Counted from the stretch's first letter, positions 41,227 to 49,816 are shown. The stretch is 60,844 nt of DNA from Gemmatimonadota bacterium (GCA_003222085.1 QHUK01000032.1:1-60844); one strand, 5' to 3'. The notes: generated by a model from the letters alone, not told the origin. Numbers and translations: made by a program.

Positions 41227-41680
41227 ACTCCTGAATCACCGTGATCTTGAACCCGTCCGGATCGGTCAGGGCGAACGCCCAGTCGCCCCACGGGGTTTCG
41301 GACGGCTCGCGGTCGAGCGTCCAGCCGTGCGCCTTGATCCGTGCCGCCACGGCGATGATGTCCTGCGCAGTCGCGACCCATAGGCGGAAGCCTGCGCCCT
41401 TCTCGCGGTCCCGCCCCTTCGCGAAATCGTCCTGCCCGAGCATGATGTCGCAGCTGCCGGCTTTCATCTGAATGCCGCGGACCTTGCCGCCCTCTTCCCA
41501 GCGCTCGCCGACGACAAAGCCGAGCACATCCCGATACCAGCCGACGCTCTTGTCGAGATCGCTCACCGTGAAGGAGGCGGCCATGGAGCGGAGCCGCAGC
41601 GACTCGGGCTGCTGCCGGTGGGGACGGGCCGCCGGGCGTTTCTTGGCGGGACGCCGGGGCTTCTGTTTCTTTGTGGCCAT
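41225..41680 (-). CDS. VOC-superfamily (glyoxalase/bleomycin resistance-like) protein with basic N-tail
   Basis: This 151-residue protein starts with a Lys/Arg/Pro-rich tail of about 28 residues, which is unusual for the family. A VOC domain follows (MAASFTVSDLDKSVGWYRDVLGFVVGERWEEGG, and a C-terminal half ending WAFALTDPDGFKITVIQE). VOC proteins are metal-dependent enzymes or binding proteins. The Glu near the end (VIQE) is a usual metal ligand site. AGAGAGG lies upstream. The tail could bind nucleic acid or membrane; this is unsupported beyond composition. Confidence 0.85.
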   Translation of the reverse strand: MATKKQKPRRPAKKRPAARPHRQQPESLRLRSMAASFTVSDLDKSVGWYRDVLGFVVGERWEEGGKVRGIQMKAGSCDIMLGQDDFAKGRDREKGAGFRLWVATAQDIIAVAARIKAHGWTLDREPSETPWGDWAFALTDPDGFKITVIQE

Positions 41681-41788
41681 CGTCGGTGTTCCTCTCTATC
41701 GCAGGCGGTGCGCGCCCCAAGCGTAGCGTCCCCTCGACGGTTCCGCCAGATTTCCGACTCGCATCTCACCCTCAGCGGAGTCAGGACC

Positions 41789-42217
41789 ATGCCCACGAGT
41801 CAAGCGACGGCGGTCTGGGAAGGCAAGCTCAAGGACGGGAAGGGGAACTTCAAGGCCGGGAGCAGCTCCTTCAGCGGCCCCTACACATTCGCAACCCGGT
41901 TCGAGGGGAAAAAGGGTACCAACCCCGAAGAGCTCATCGCCGCGGCGCACGCGGCCTGTTTCAGCATGGCCCTGTCCGCCGGCCTCGAAAAAGCCGGGAA
42001 GCCCGTCGCCCGCGTCGAGACCGTGGCGGCCTGCACGCTGGACATGGTCGACGGGGCGCCCAAGATCACCAAGATGGAGCTCACAGTGCGGGGACGGGTC
42101 CCCGGACTCGACCAGGTCGGCTTCCAGAAGGCGGCCGAGGAGGCAAAGCGCGGATGCCCGGTGTCGAAGGCGCTGGCCGGCATCCCGCAGATCGCGCTCG
42201 AGGCAAAGCTCGAGTAG
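41789..42217 (+). CDS. OsmC-family peroxiredoxin
   Basis: This 142-residue protein matches OsmC: TAVWEGKLKDGKGNFK, FEGKKGTNPEELIAAAHAACFSMALSAGLEKAG with the first reactive Cys, and AAEEAKRGCPVSKALAG with the second Cys. The two cysteines reduce organic hydroperoxides. AGGA lies before the ATG. A GIY-YIG gene follows after 14 bp, and SURF1 after that. Confidence 0.95.
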   Translation: MPTSQATAVWEGKLKDGKGNFKAGSSSFSGPYTFATRFEGKKGTNPEELIAAAHAACFSMALSAGLEKAGKPVARVETVAACTLDMVDGAPKITKMELTVRGRVPGLDQVGFQKAAEEAKRGCPVSKALAGIPQIALEAKLE

Positions 42218-42231
42218 GAGACGCGGGAGCG

Positions 42232-42477
42232 GTGTGGACGGTGTACATGCTTCGTTGTCGTGACGGCTCGCTGTACACGGGCATCACCAACGACCTCGCC
42301 AAGCGCCTGCTGCGGCATGACGCGGGGACCGCGAGTGCGTACACGCGTGCGCGCCGCCCTGTGCGTTTGGTGTTTCAGGAGCGCCACCCGGACCGATCGG
42401 CGGCGCTGCGGCGCGAGGCCGCGGTTCGGCGGCTGTCGCGCGTCGAGAAGCTGGCGCTCGTGCGGGGCTCTCGATGA
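42232..42477 (+). CDS. GIY-YIG domain protein, UPF0213-like
   Basis: This 81-residue protein is a single GIY-YIG domain: VYMLRCRDGSLYTGITNDLAKRLLRHDAG, where the YxL...YTG pair replaces GIY...YIG, followed by the conserved Arg and His and a C-terminal KLALVRG. The size fits the UPF0213/YhbQ group of small stand-alone proteins. Nuclease activity is possible but the cellular role is unknown. A GTG start at 42232 has GGGAG close by. The stop overlaps the SURF1 start (ATGA). Confidence 0.9.
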   Translation: MWTVYMLRCRDGSLYTGITNDLAKRLLRHDAGTASAYTRARRPVRLVFQERHPDRSAALRREAAVRRLSRVEKLALVRGSR

Positions 42478-43199
42478 GACTGGACCGGCGCGATCGGGTC
42501 GGTCTGGTGATCGCGATCGTCGTCGCGGCGGCGTGCGTTCGGCTTGGGATGTGGCAGCTCGACCGCCTGCACGAGCGGCGCGCGCGTAACGCCCTCCTGC
42601 TCGCCGCTCGCGCGCGTCTCCCCCTCGAGGTCCACGCCTCGCTCCCGGCGGACTCCGCCCGCGACCGCCGGCTGCACGCGCGGGGCGTCTACGATTACGC
42701 ACACGAGCGGCTCTGGCACGCCCGAAGCTATGAAGGGGTGCCCGGCGTGGACCTGGTGACGCCGCTCCGGCTCGCCGACGGCGCGGCGGTGCTCGTGGAT
42801 CGGGGCTGGGCGCCGTCCCCGGACGCCTTTCATCTCGACCAGCCGGCGTACCGGGAAGGGGACAGCGCCGTGGTCCTCGGCGTCGGCATGCTCGCCCCCC
42901 GGGGAAGGGGGGACGTGGACCCGGCCACGCTCCGCGACTCGGTACCGTACCGGCTCTTGCCCTTCGTCGTCCAACAGCTGCCGCCCTCTACCGCCCTGTA
43001 CCGCCCTCTACCGCCCGGTTTGATCCGCTGGCCGATCCCCGAGATCTCCGACGGCCCCCACCTTTCCTACGCGATCCAGTGGTTCAGCTTCGCGGTGATC
43101 ATCGCGGTGGGGTCGCTCGCCCTGGCCCGGAAGCGGGCCGCCGAGGCTGCTTTGCAGCCTCGGGGTGGGGAGCGGGGTACCATTAACGCCCTGTCCTAG
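42474..43199 (+). CDS. SURF1-family cytochrome oxidase assembly protein
   Basis: This 241-residue protein has two membrane helices (about residues 9-26 and 205-221). The SURF1 marks are CVRLGMWQLDRLHERRARN, RGVYDYAHE, AAVLVDRGWAPSPDA and GPHLSYAIQWFSFAVIIAVG. SURF1 helps insert heme a into cytochrome oxidase, yet no oxidase gene is nearby. A run of 10-bp repeats (42981-43020) sits inside the coding sequence and yields LPPSTALYRPLPPGL. It is at the variable hinge before the last helix, so it may be tolerated. The gene overlaps the GIY-YIG stop by 4 bp. Confidence 0.88.
   Translation: MRLDRRDRVGLVIAIVVAAACVRLGMWQLDRLHERRARNALLLAARARLPLEVHASLPADSARDRRLHARGVYDYAHERLWHARSYEGVPGVDLVTPLRLADGAAVLVDRGWAPSPDAFHLDQPAYREGDSAVVLGVGMLAPRGRGDVDPATLRDSVPYRLLPFVVQQLPPSTALYRPLPPGLIRWPIPEISDGPHLSYAIQWFSFAVIIAVGSLALARKRAAEAALQPRGGERGTINALS
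42981..43020 (+). repeat. Four tandem 10-bp units (CCGCCCTNTA) inside SURF1
   Basis: Units CCGCCCTCTA, CCGCCCTGTA, CCGCCCTCTA and CCGCCCGGTT follow without a gap. They share their core with the ACCGCC units of the array at 47545-47594. The run is in frame within the SURF1 gene and adds a proline-rich hinge. Confidence 0.85.
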
Positions 43200-43217
43200 C
43201 TATATTTAGCGACGTTC

Positions 43218-43266
43218 GCCCGCGGTGTGCTGATAGGACCGCTCTTTGCACCCGTGGGCCTTTTCT
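43218..43266 (+). terminator. Hairpin with T-rich tail after SURF1
   Basis: GCCCGCGGTGTGC (43218-43230) pairs with GCACCCGTGGGC (43248-43259) with one mismatch and one bulge. It is followed by CTTTTCTT. It fits an intrinsic terminator for the OsmC-GIY-SURF1 group, although an attenuator for the XRE gene just downstream is also possible. Confidence 0.6.
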
Positions 43267-43294
43267 TGTGCCGTCCGAAAGGAGCTACCTCGAG

Positions 43295-43924
43295 ATGCCT
43301 GCAGCGCTACCGCTCAAAGATCCTGTGAAGGTGGGTCAACTGCTCCGGCGTCGCCTGCGGGAGCTCAAGCGCACGCCGCGCGAGCTCGCCGAGGCGGTTC
43401 AGGTTACGGAGGACTACATGGCGGACCTGGTGTCGGGCCGGCGCCGGCCCCCGGCCCCGGGTCGGAGCGACCTGTATGCCCCCATGACCAAGTTCCTGCG
43501 GCTGCACCGCAACGACCTGCCGACGTGCGCGCGCGCCGAGCGGGCGGCGGCGGTAGCCGCCGGGCGGCCCGACCCGGAGGTGTGCCGCCAGGTGCTGGAG
43601 CTGTGCGCCCCGGAGCGTCAGCGCGTGCTGCAGCGCCGGTTCGCGCGACCGGAGGGTGCCGAGCTCGAACGGGTGATCGTCGGCCGGTTGCTCCTGGTGG
43701 CGCAAGGCTTCGTGAACCGCAAGCTCGAGGACGAAGTGGGGTTGCGGATGGCGGCCGTGCGGGAGGGGTGCACCTACCTCCAGGCCCGGATGCGTCTGCT
43801 CGAGTTCCTCGACGCCGACGCCGCGTCGCTCACGCCGCGCGACTGTGACGAGTTCCTGCGGCCGCGCATCACGACGTGGGACATCGACCTGGACACGCAC
43901 GCGATGCGGATCGTTCTGCGCTAA
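43295..43924 (+). CDS. XRE/Cro-CI-type helix-turn-helix protein
   Basis: This 209-residue protein has an N-terminal helix-turn-helix: VKVGQLLRRRLRELKRTPRELAEAVQVTEDYMADLVSGRRRPP (about residues 10-52). A long helical C-terminal region follows, with VCRQVLELCAPERQRVLQRRF and ITTWDIDLDTHAMRIVL. It is probably a DNA-binding regulator, but its target and ligand are unknown. The ATG at 43295 has AAAGGAG ten bases upstream; an in-frame GTG at 43268 would place that site inside the gene. Expression may depend on the hairpin just upstream. Confidence 0.75.
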   Translation: MPAALPLKDPVKVGQLLRRRLRELKRTPRELAEAVQVTEDYMADLVSGRRRPPAPGRSDLYAPMTKFLRLHRNDLPTCARAERAAAVAAGRPDPEVCRQVLELCAPERQRVLQRRFARPEGAELERVIVGRLLLVAQGFVNRKLEDEVGLRMAAVREGCTYLQARMRLLEFLDADAASLTPRDCDEFLRPRITTWDIDLDTHAMRIVLR

Positions 43925-43950
43925 CACACGCCCAGACTAGAAACACAACC

Positions 43951-43974
43951 GGCGCCGCCCTTAGGGACGGCGCC
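43951..43974. terminator. Bidirectional hairpin terminator between the XRE gene and csp
   Basis: GGCGCCGCCC-TTA-GGG(A)CGGCGCC forms a 10-bp stem with one bulged base. T-rich stretches lie on both sides (GTTCGTTTGCT on plus, GGTTGTGTTTCT on minus). It separates two convergent genes. Confidence 0.7.
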
Positions 43975-43999
43975 GTTCGTTTGCTCTTCGCCCTACGGC

Positions 44000-44209
44000 T
44001 TAGAGCTTCACAACGTTCTGTGCCGCCGGGCCCTTTTGGCCCTGCACGACGTCGAACTCGACCCGCTCGCCCTCGGCCAGCGACTTGAAGCCCTGTGCCT
44101 GGATCGCGGTGTGGTGAACGAAGCAGTCCTTCTCGCCGTTCTCGGGTGTGATGAAGCCGAAACCCTTCGCGTCGTTGAACCACTTCACGATACCGGTAAT
44201 GCGTGCCAT
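44000..44209 (-). CDS. Cold-shock protein, CspA family
   Basis: This 69-residue protein is a single cold-shock domain: [34 protein letters not shown], with RNP1 (KGFGFI) and RNP2 (CFVHH), then a [10 protein letters not shown] end. It binds single-stranded RNA or DNA as an RNA chaperone. AGGAG lies nine bases before the ATG. It follows rpsU by 17 bp on the same strand and is probably on the same transcript. Confidence 0.97.
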   Translation of the reverse strand: MARITGIVKWFNDAKGFGFITPENGEKDCFVHHTAIQAQGFKSLAEGERVEFDVVQGQKGPAAQNVVKL

Positions 44210-44226
44210 CTGCTGTTACTCCTGAC

Positions 44227-44424
44227 TTAATGTTGTTCGCGACGTCGTGCGGACTTCACCTTGCGGCGGGCCGCTGCCTTGTCTTTCCGTCGCCGTAGAG
44301 CGCCCGGGCTCTCGTAGAAGCGCTTCCGCTTCATGTCCTGAAACAGGCCGGCTTTGGTGATCTGGCGACGGAACTTCTTCAACACGTATTCCAATCGGTC
44401 GCCGTCGCCTACGGTCACTTCCAC
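44227..44424 (-). CDS. rpsU: 30S ribosomal protein S21
   Basis: This 65-residue basic protein has the S21 pattern: VTVGDGDRLEYVLKKFRRQITKAGLFQDMKRKRFYESPGALRRRK, followed by a Lys/Arg-rich tail. It belongs to the small ribosomal subunit and helps mRNA pairing at initiation. A GTG start has GGAGAG six bases upstream. A TTGACA promoter and a GC-rich leader hairpin lie upstream, and csp follows. Confidence 0.95.
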   Translation of the reverse strand: MEVTVGDGDRLEYVLKKFRRQITKAGLFQDMKRKRFYESPGALRRRKDKAAARRKVKSARRREQH

Positions 44425-44460
44425 GCGGTCTCTCCAGTCGAGGAGCCCCAGAAACGAAAC

Positions 44461-44482
44461 GACCCGGGCGGTAGCCCAGGTC
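44461..44482 (-). promoter_or_regulatory. Leader hairpin of rpsU-csp, attenuator-like
   Basis: On the minus strand GACCTGGGC-TACC-GCCCGGGTC forms a 9-bp stem followed by GTTTCGTTT. It lies between the predicted promoter and the S21 ribosome site. It could act as an attenuator or as a protein-binding hairpin in the leader. Confidence 0.5.
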
Positions 44483-44521
44483 CTAGTGAAACAGTCTCTG
44501 GTTCGTTATCGCTCGGGGTGG

Positions 44522-44550
44522 ATGATCGCCCGGGGGGCGGGATTTGTCAA
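44522..44550 (-). promoter_or_regulatory. Sigma-70-type promoter for rpsU-csp
   Basis: On the minus strand a perfect TTGACA (44545-44550) is followed after exactly 17 bases by GATCAT (44522-44527), four of six matching TATAAT. A start site near 44514 would give a leader of about 90 bases including the hairpin at 44461-44482. Confidence 0.6.
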
Positions 44551-44651
44551 CACCTTGGTTGGACCCGAGAGACGTCAAATAACGGCCTATCACGAAATCG
44601 TAGCGCGGGAACGTCGCGCCGAAGACACAGCCCGGGAAGGCGTTACGGTTC

Positions 44652-44709
44652 CGCACGACGTCTTTGTGCTACGTCGTCACTTGACGTCTCTGCGTGACGT
44701 CGTTAGGGT
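44652..44709 (+). repeat. Four 13-bp-spaced ACGTC repeats upstream of the helicase
   Basis: ACGTC begins at 44658, 44671, 44684 and 44697, exactly 13 bases apart, inside a degenerate unit close to TGCGTGACGTCTT. Three similar units lie after the helicase gene at 46114-46155. The gene-free region 44425-44889 (465 bp) also holds the rpsU promoter and leader and several hairpins. Confidence 0.8.
44681..44709 (+). promoter_or_regulatory. Possible helicase promoter within the 13-bp repeats
   Basis: TTGACG (44681-44686) and TAGGGT (44704-44709) are separated by 17 bases. This would give the DEAD-box gene a leader of about 175 bases. The match is moderate and lies in repetitive sequence. Confidence 0.3.
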
Positions 44710-44731
44710 TCTCCCCGAACCAGGAGCTGGC

Positions 44732-44852
44732 ATCCTTCCGAAGGACGGTCCCGCTCAGGAGCGGGTTCCGGCGCTGTACACACGCCCGGTCTCATTCCCC
44801 AGGTTCACAACGAGAGTGACGCTGCAGCGCGGTGGCATGAGCCACCGGCAGC
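44732..44852 (+). promoter_or_regulatory. Three hairpins in the long helicase leader
   Basis: TCCTT-CCG-AAGGA begins at 44733, CCCGCTC-AG-GAGCGGG spans 44750-44765, and the nested GCTGC...GGTGGC-ATGA-GCCACC...GCAGC spans 44821-44852. They precede the GGGAG ribosome site at about 44875. A long structured leader is common for cold-induced RNA helicases. Confidence 0.45.
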
Positions 44853-44889
44853 GTGCGTGTGTGTGTATTGCGAAAGGGAGCAATCAGGA

Positions 44890-46107
<1,218 letters not shown>

Positions 46108-46113
46108 CGGTTA

Positions 46114-46155
46114 TGCGTGACGTCTATGCGCGACGTCTTTGCTCGACGCCGTTAG
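46114..46155 (+). repeat. Three 13-bp repeats downstream of the helicase
   Basis: Units TGCGTGACGTCTA, TGCGCGACGTCTT and TGCTCGACGCCGT follow without gaps. The ACG(T/C)C cores start at 46120, 46133 and 46146. The last unit runs into the stop codon of gltA (46152-46154). Confidence 0.85.
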
Positions 46156-47441
46156 CTTCTGTTTTCGATCGGGACATAGTCCCGCTTGTCGGAGCCCGTA
46201 TAAATCTGATGCGGGCGGGCGATCTTCTGCTCCTTGTCGAGCAGCATCTCCTGCCATTGCGCCAGCCATCCCGGCGTCCGCCCGATGGCGAACAGCACCG
46301 GAAACATGTCCGTCGGGAACTTCATCGCTTCGTAGATGATCCCCGAGTAAAAATCCACGTTGGGGTACAGCTTCCGCGTGACGAAGTAGTCTTCCTGGAG
46401 CGCGATGCGCTCGAGCTCCATGGCGATGTCGATGAGCGGGTTTTTCCCGGTGACGTCGAACACCTCTTCGGCGACCCGCTTGATCAGCTTGGCGCGCGGA
46501 TCGTAGCTCTTGTAGATCCGGTGGCCGAAGCCGAACAAGCGAAACTCGCCGCGCTTCACCCGCTCGAGATATGCGGGGATGTTGTCCTTCGAGCGGATCT
46601 CGCGCAGCATCTTCAGCACTTCTTCGTTGGCGCCGCCGTGCAGCGGGCCGTAGAGCGCCGCCGCCGCGGCGGCCATCGCCGAGTAGGGGTCGGCGTGCGA
46701 CGAGCCGACGCCGCGCATGGCGCTGGTCGAGCAGTTCTGCTCGTGGTCCGCATGGAGGATGAACAGGACGTCCAGGGCGTGCTCGAGCGTCTTGTTCGGC
46801 GTGTACTTCACCTCCGTCGCCTTGAACATCATGTTCAGGAAATTCCCGGGATACGACAGGTCGTTGTCCGGGTACGCGTACGGCATCCCCACCGAATGCC
46901 GGTAGGCGAAGGCGGCGAGGGTGGGTGCCTTGGCGATCAACCGGAAGATCTGGTTCCAGCGCGAGGTCTCGTTCGTGATCTGCTTCGCTTCGGGATAGAA
47001 GGTCGAGAGCGCGGCGACCGTGCTCACGAACACCCCCATGGGGTGGGCGTCGTGATGGAATCCGTCGATGAATTTCTTGATGCTTTCGTGGACGATCGTG
47101 TGGTGCGTGACGTTGTACACCCAGGAATCGAGCTCCGCTGCGGACGGCAGCTCGCCGTGCAGCAGCAGATACGCCGTTTCCAGAAACGTGCTCCGCTCGG
47201 CCAGCTGCTCGATCGGATAGCCACGGTAGCGCAGGATCCCCTTGTCGCCGTCGATGTAGCTGATCGCGCTGCGGCATGCTGCGGTGTTCAGGAACCCCGG
47301 ATCGTACGTCGCCAGCCCCGCATCGTCGCTCGCGACCTTTATCTGGCGCAGGTCGACCGCTCGGATCGTGCCGTCCTGGATGGGGAGCTCGTACGTCTTG
47401 CCGGTCCGGTTGTCGGTGACGGACAGGGTGCTCTTCGACAC
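46152..47441 (-). CDS. gltA: Citrate synthase
   Basis: This 429-residue protein matches hexameric bacterial citrate synthases: YEYP-like N-terminal beta strands (KTYELPI), GFLNTAACRSAISYIDGDKGILRYRGYPI, the catalytic His in LHADHEQNCSTSAMR, GPLHGGANEEVL with the second His, FGFGHRIYK with the substrate Arg, and LIDIAMELE with the catalytic Asp. It condenses acetyl-CoA and oxaloacetate at the start of the TCA cycle. The start is GTG 47441 (SKSTLSVTDNRTGK) with AGGA upstream; longer in-frame readings are only repeat sequence. Confidence 0.97.
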   Translation of the reverse strand: MSKSTLSVTDNRTGKTYELPIQDGTIRAVDLRQIKVASDDAGLATYDPGFLNTAACRSAISYIDGDKGILRYRGYPIEQLAERSTFLETAYLLLHGELPSAAELDSWVYNVTHHTIVHESIKKFIDGFHHDAHPMGVFVSTVAALSTFYPEAKQITNETSRWNQIFRLIAKAPTLAAFAYRHSVGMPYAYPDNDLSYPGNFLNMMFKATEVKYTPNKTLEHALDVLFILHADHEQNCSTSAMRGVGSSHADPYSAMAAAAAALYGPLHGGANEEVLKMLREIRSKDNIPAYLERVKRGEFRLFGFGHRIYKSYDPRAKLIKRVAEEVFDVTGKNPLIDIAMELERIALQEDYFVTRKLYPNVDFYSGIIYEAMKFPTDMFPVLFAIGRTPGWLAQWQEMLLDKEQKIARPHQIYTGSDKRDYVPIENRS

Positions 47442-47480
47442 GCGAATCGTCCTGGGAAATAGCTGGGGAAAGATAACAAC

Positions 47481-47594
47481 GAGGGCGGTGCAAGGCGGTC
47501 GAGGGCGGTGAAAGGCGGTGGAGGTCGGGGCGATCACGCGACACTCACCGCCCTTCACCGCCTTCCACCGCCTTCCACCGCCTTCCACCGCCCT
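47481..47594. repeat. Inverted repeat with arms of tandem 10-bp units (GGCGGT/ACCGCC)
   Basis: The left arm holds four units GAGGGCGGTG, CAAGGCGGTC, GAGGGCGGTG and AAAGGCGGTG (47481-47520), and then a worn unit. The right arm holds five units of TCACCGCCCT/CCACCGCCTT (47545-47594). The arms are reverse complements about 24 bases apart. The element lies between the divergent citrate synthase and phosphoribosyltransferase-like genes, in their shared promoter region. Confidence 0.88.
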
Positions 47595-47610
47595 GTATTT
47601 TGACTCGCAC

Positions 47611-48273
47611 ATGACCAAGCCCGCCGCTGCCAAACCGGCTCCGCTCTACCCGACGCGCTCCGCCGCCGGGGCCCTCCTGGGCCAGCAGCTCGCCGGCCGT
47701 GGCTACCTCGGATGCCTGTTGCTCGGCATCACGCCCGAGGGCGTCGAGATCGCCGCCAACGCCTCCAAGGCCATGGGTGCCCAGTTCGACGTGTTGGTCG
47801 CGGCGTTCATCAAGCTGGGGTCGAACCTGGCGCCGATCGGCGCGATCGCCGAGTCGGCCCCATCGGAGATGGACCCCGACTTCCAGCCGGGCGGCGCGCT
47901 GCTCGACAAGCTGGCGAGCGCGATCGACGAGTCCCGCGCGCGTGTGAAGCAGGACCTGATCCTGTACCGAACCGAGCGCCCGGTGAAGAAGCTGGCGGGC
48001 CGGATCGCGGTGATCGTGGACGGCCAGGTGACCTATCCGTGGAGAGTGCTCGCGGCGGCGAAGGTGGCCGAGCAGCTGGGGGCGAAACAGGTCGTGATCG
48101 CGACGCCGGTCGCGACCCAGGCCGCGGCCGACCGCATCGCCGCCCGACGCTACGACCTGGTGTGCCCGAGCATCGTGATGGATGCCCAGGGGCACCCGGC
48201 ACCCTACGGCGACGTCGCCGGCGAGACGCCGGAGCGGCTGCGGAGCATCATGATTGCCCACCAGGCGGCGTAG
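47611..48273 (+). CDS. Phosphoribosyltransferase-fold protein with degenerate PRPP site
   Basis: This 220-residue protein resembles the predicted phosphoribosyltransferases of the COG1926 group: YPTRSAAGALLGQQLAGRGYLGCLLLGITPEGVEIAANASKAMGAQFDVLVAAFI, then PIGAIAESAP and a C-terminal VAEQLGAKQVVIATPVATQAAADRIAARRYDLVCPSI. The PRPP-binding loop, normally VDDGLATG, reads VDGQVTYPW. It has lost the second Asp and the TG turn, so catalysis is doubtful. It may be a regulatory or binding homologue. The ATG at 47611 lies just after the decamer array, and no ribosome site is visible. Confidence 0.75.
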   Translation: MTKPAAAKPAPLYPTRSAAGALLGQQLAGRGYLGCLLLGITPEGVEIAANASKAMGAQFDVLVAAFIKLGSNLAPIGAIAESAPSEMDPDFQPGGALLDKLASAIDESRARVKQDLILYRTERPVKKLAGRIAVIVDGQVTYPWRVLAAAKVAEQLGAKQVVIATPVATQAAADRIAARRYDLVCPSIVMDAQGHPAPYGDVAGETPERLRSIMIAHQAA

Positions 48274-48287
48274 CCGTCCGTGGCAGG

Positions 48288-49805
48288 CTAGCCGGCGCGA
48301 GCGAGCTCGAAGAGGTAGTCCACGTAAGAGCGCACCGCGCCGGCCATGCCCTGGACTTTCGGATTCTTCGAGTCCACCACGTAGTATTCATTGGGCGCGT
48401 GTGCCCCGCTGCCATGGCCGAGCCCGAAATGGCCGGCGGGCAGGCGCAGTGGGTCTCCGGTGAACACATAGCCCGGCCAGGAACCTGCGTTCCGGGGCAA
48501 CACGACCGGGTCGATCCCGCCACGCCGGTACACCGCCGTCTGGGCCCGAATCAGCGCCGCGTCCGCGGCGGTGCTGTTGGGGTCGTATCCGCCGGTCATG
48601 TTCACCTCGACATCCCCGAAACCCCGTTTCGCCAGGTGTGCCTTCAAGGCGGTGAATGCCTCGGCCGCGGTCATATCGGGGACGAGGCGCAGGTCGAGTT
48701 TGGCTACCGCCCGGTGCGGAAGAATCGTCTTGCCACCCGGCCCGGTGTATCCGCCGACGAGGCCCTCGATGTTGACGGTGGGGCGCGACATCAGGAGCTC
48801 GAGCGCCTCGCGCCAGCTCACGTCGTGCACCCAGTGGTCGACGCCCAGTTGCTGCTTCGTCACCTGCTCGTCGAGACGGTTCGCCGCTTCCGCGATCATG
48901 GCCTTCTCCGCGGGAGAGAGCGGGCGCGCCTTGTCGGCGAACCCGTCGATGGCGGGGTCGTTGCCGTCGGGTGAGACCAGCGTGGCGAGCGCTTCGACCA
49001 GGTGCCACGCCGGGCTGTCCACGCGCGCCTTGTTGCTCGAGTGGATGTCGCGCTGTGGCCCGCGGCCCCAGCGCTCGCCGCTCGAGACGAGCTCGACCTC
49101 GATCACGCCTTTGGCACCGAGGGTCATGATCACCTTGCCGTCGAGCTCCTGCGCGGCGGAGGGCATGAAGATGCCGATCGCGTTGCGGAGCGCGGCGAGC
49201 ACCTCCGGTCGGCGCACGATCTGGGGGAAATGGGGCGAGCCGATTTCCTCCTCACCCTCGGCCACGAGCACCAGGTTCACGGGGAGTTTCCGGCCCGCGC
49301 CGCGGATGGCGTGGAGTGCGGCGAGGAACGACGCCTCGGGGCCCTTTTGGTTCACGGCGCCACGACCGACCAGCACGGTTCCCACACCGGGCCGCTCGAC
49401 GAGCGCCGCGGCCCAAGGAGGCGATGACCATTCCGTGGGATCGACCTGCTTCACGTCGTACATGAAGTACATGCCCAGGGTGCGGGGCGCACCCGCGTCG
49501 AGCGTCGCGAAGATCCCCGGCTGCCCGTCGGTGGGCACTTTCGTGACCTGATTGAACCCGGCGTCCCGCAGCAGCTGCATCGTGAGCTCACAGCCCTCGG
49601 CCATCCCGTTGTGCTCCGCGGCGATGGACGGCTGGTGGATCCACCGCTGTAGCCGAGCGACCGCCTCCTGGTGCCGCCGCTCGATCTCTGCCTGAATGTC
49701 GTCGAGGCCGCGGGACGCCGGGGGCGTCCAGCGGGGCCAGGCGAGCGCGGCGGCGCCCGCCGCGGCGCCTTCGAGGAAGGTCCGCCGGTCCACCGAGTGT
49801 TCCAT
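48288..49805 (-). CDS. M20-family dipeptidase, Tat-exported
   Basis: This 505-residue protein has a twin-arginine signal (DRRTFLEGAAAGAAALAWP). The M20 domain includes MYFMYDVKQVDPTEW (metal Asp region, where the usual His is Tyr), GRGAVNQKGP (catalytic region, usually GRGxxDxKG), AEGEEEIGS with catalytic and metal Glu, and a C-terminal GHGSGAHAPNEYYVV with the last metal His. It probably cleaves dipeptides in the periplasm. Two usual metal positions are changed (Asn for Asp, and Tyr for His), so metal use may differ. GGAGG is five bases before the ATG. It follows the acyl-CoA dehydrogenase by 11 bp. Confidence 0.85.
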   Translation of the reverse strand: MEHSVDRRTFLEGAAAGAAALAWPRWTPPASRGLDDIQAEIERRHQEAVARLQRWIHQPSIAAEHNGMAEGCELTMQLLRDAGFNQVTKVPTDGQPGIFATLDAGAPRTLGMYFMYDVKQVDPTEWSSPPWAAALVERPGVGTVLVGRGAVNQKGPEASFLAALHAIRGAGRKLPVNLVLVAEGEEEIGSPHFPQIVRRPEVLAALRNAIGIFMPSAAQELDGKVIMTLGAKGVIEVELVSSGERWGRGPQRDIHSSNKARVDSPAWHLVEALATLVSPDGNDPAIDGFADKARPLSPAEKAMIAEAANRLDEQVTKQQLGVDHWVHDVSWREALELLMSRPTVNIEGLVGGYTGPGGKTILPHRAVAKLDLRLVPDMTAAEAFTALKAHLAKRGFGDVEVNMTGGYDPNSTAADAALIRAQTAVYRRGGIDPVVLPRNAGSWPGYVFTGDPLRLPAGHFGLGHGSGAHAPNEYYVVDSKNPKVQGMAGAVRSYVDYLFELARAG

Positions 49806-49816
49806 ATTGCCTCCGT

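Noticed and set aside
47442..47633. Longer citrate synthase N-terminus
   Set aside because: The extra codons only translate the GGCGGT array; family proteins begin at about SKSTLSVTDNRTGK, where a GTG with AGGA exists.
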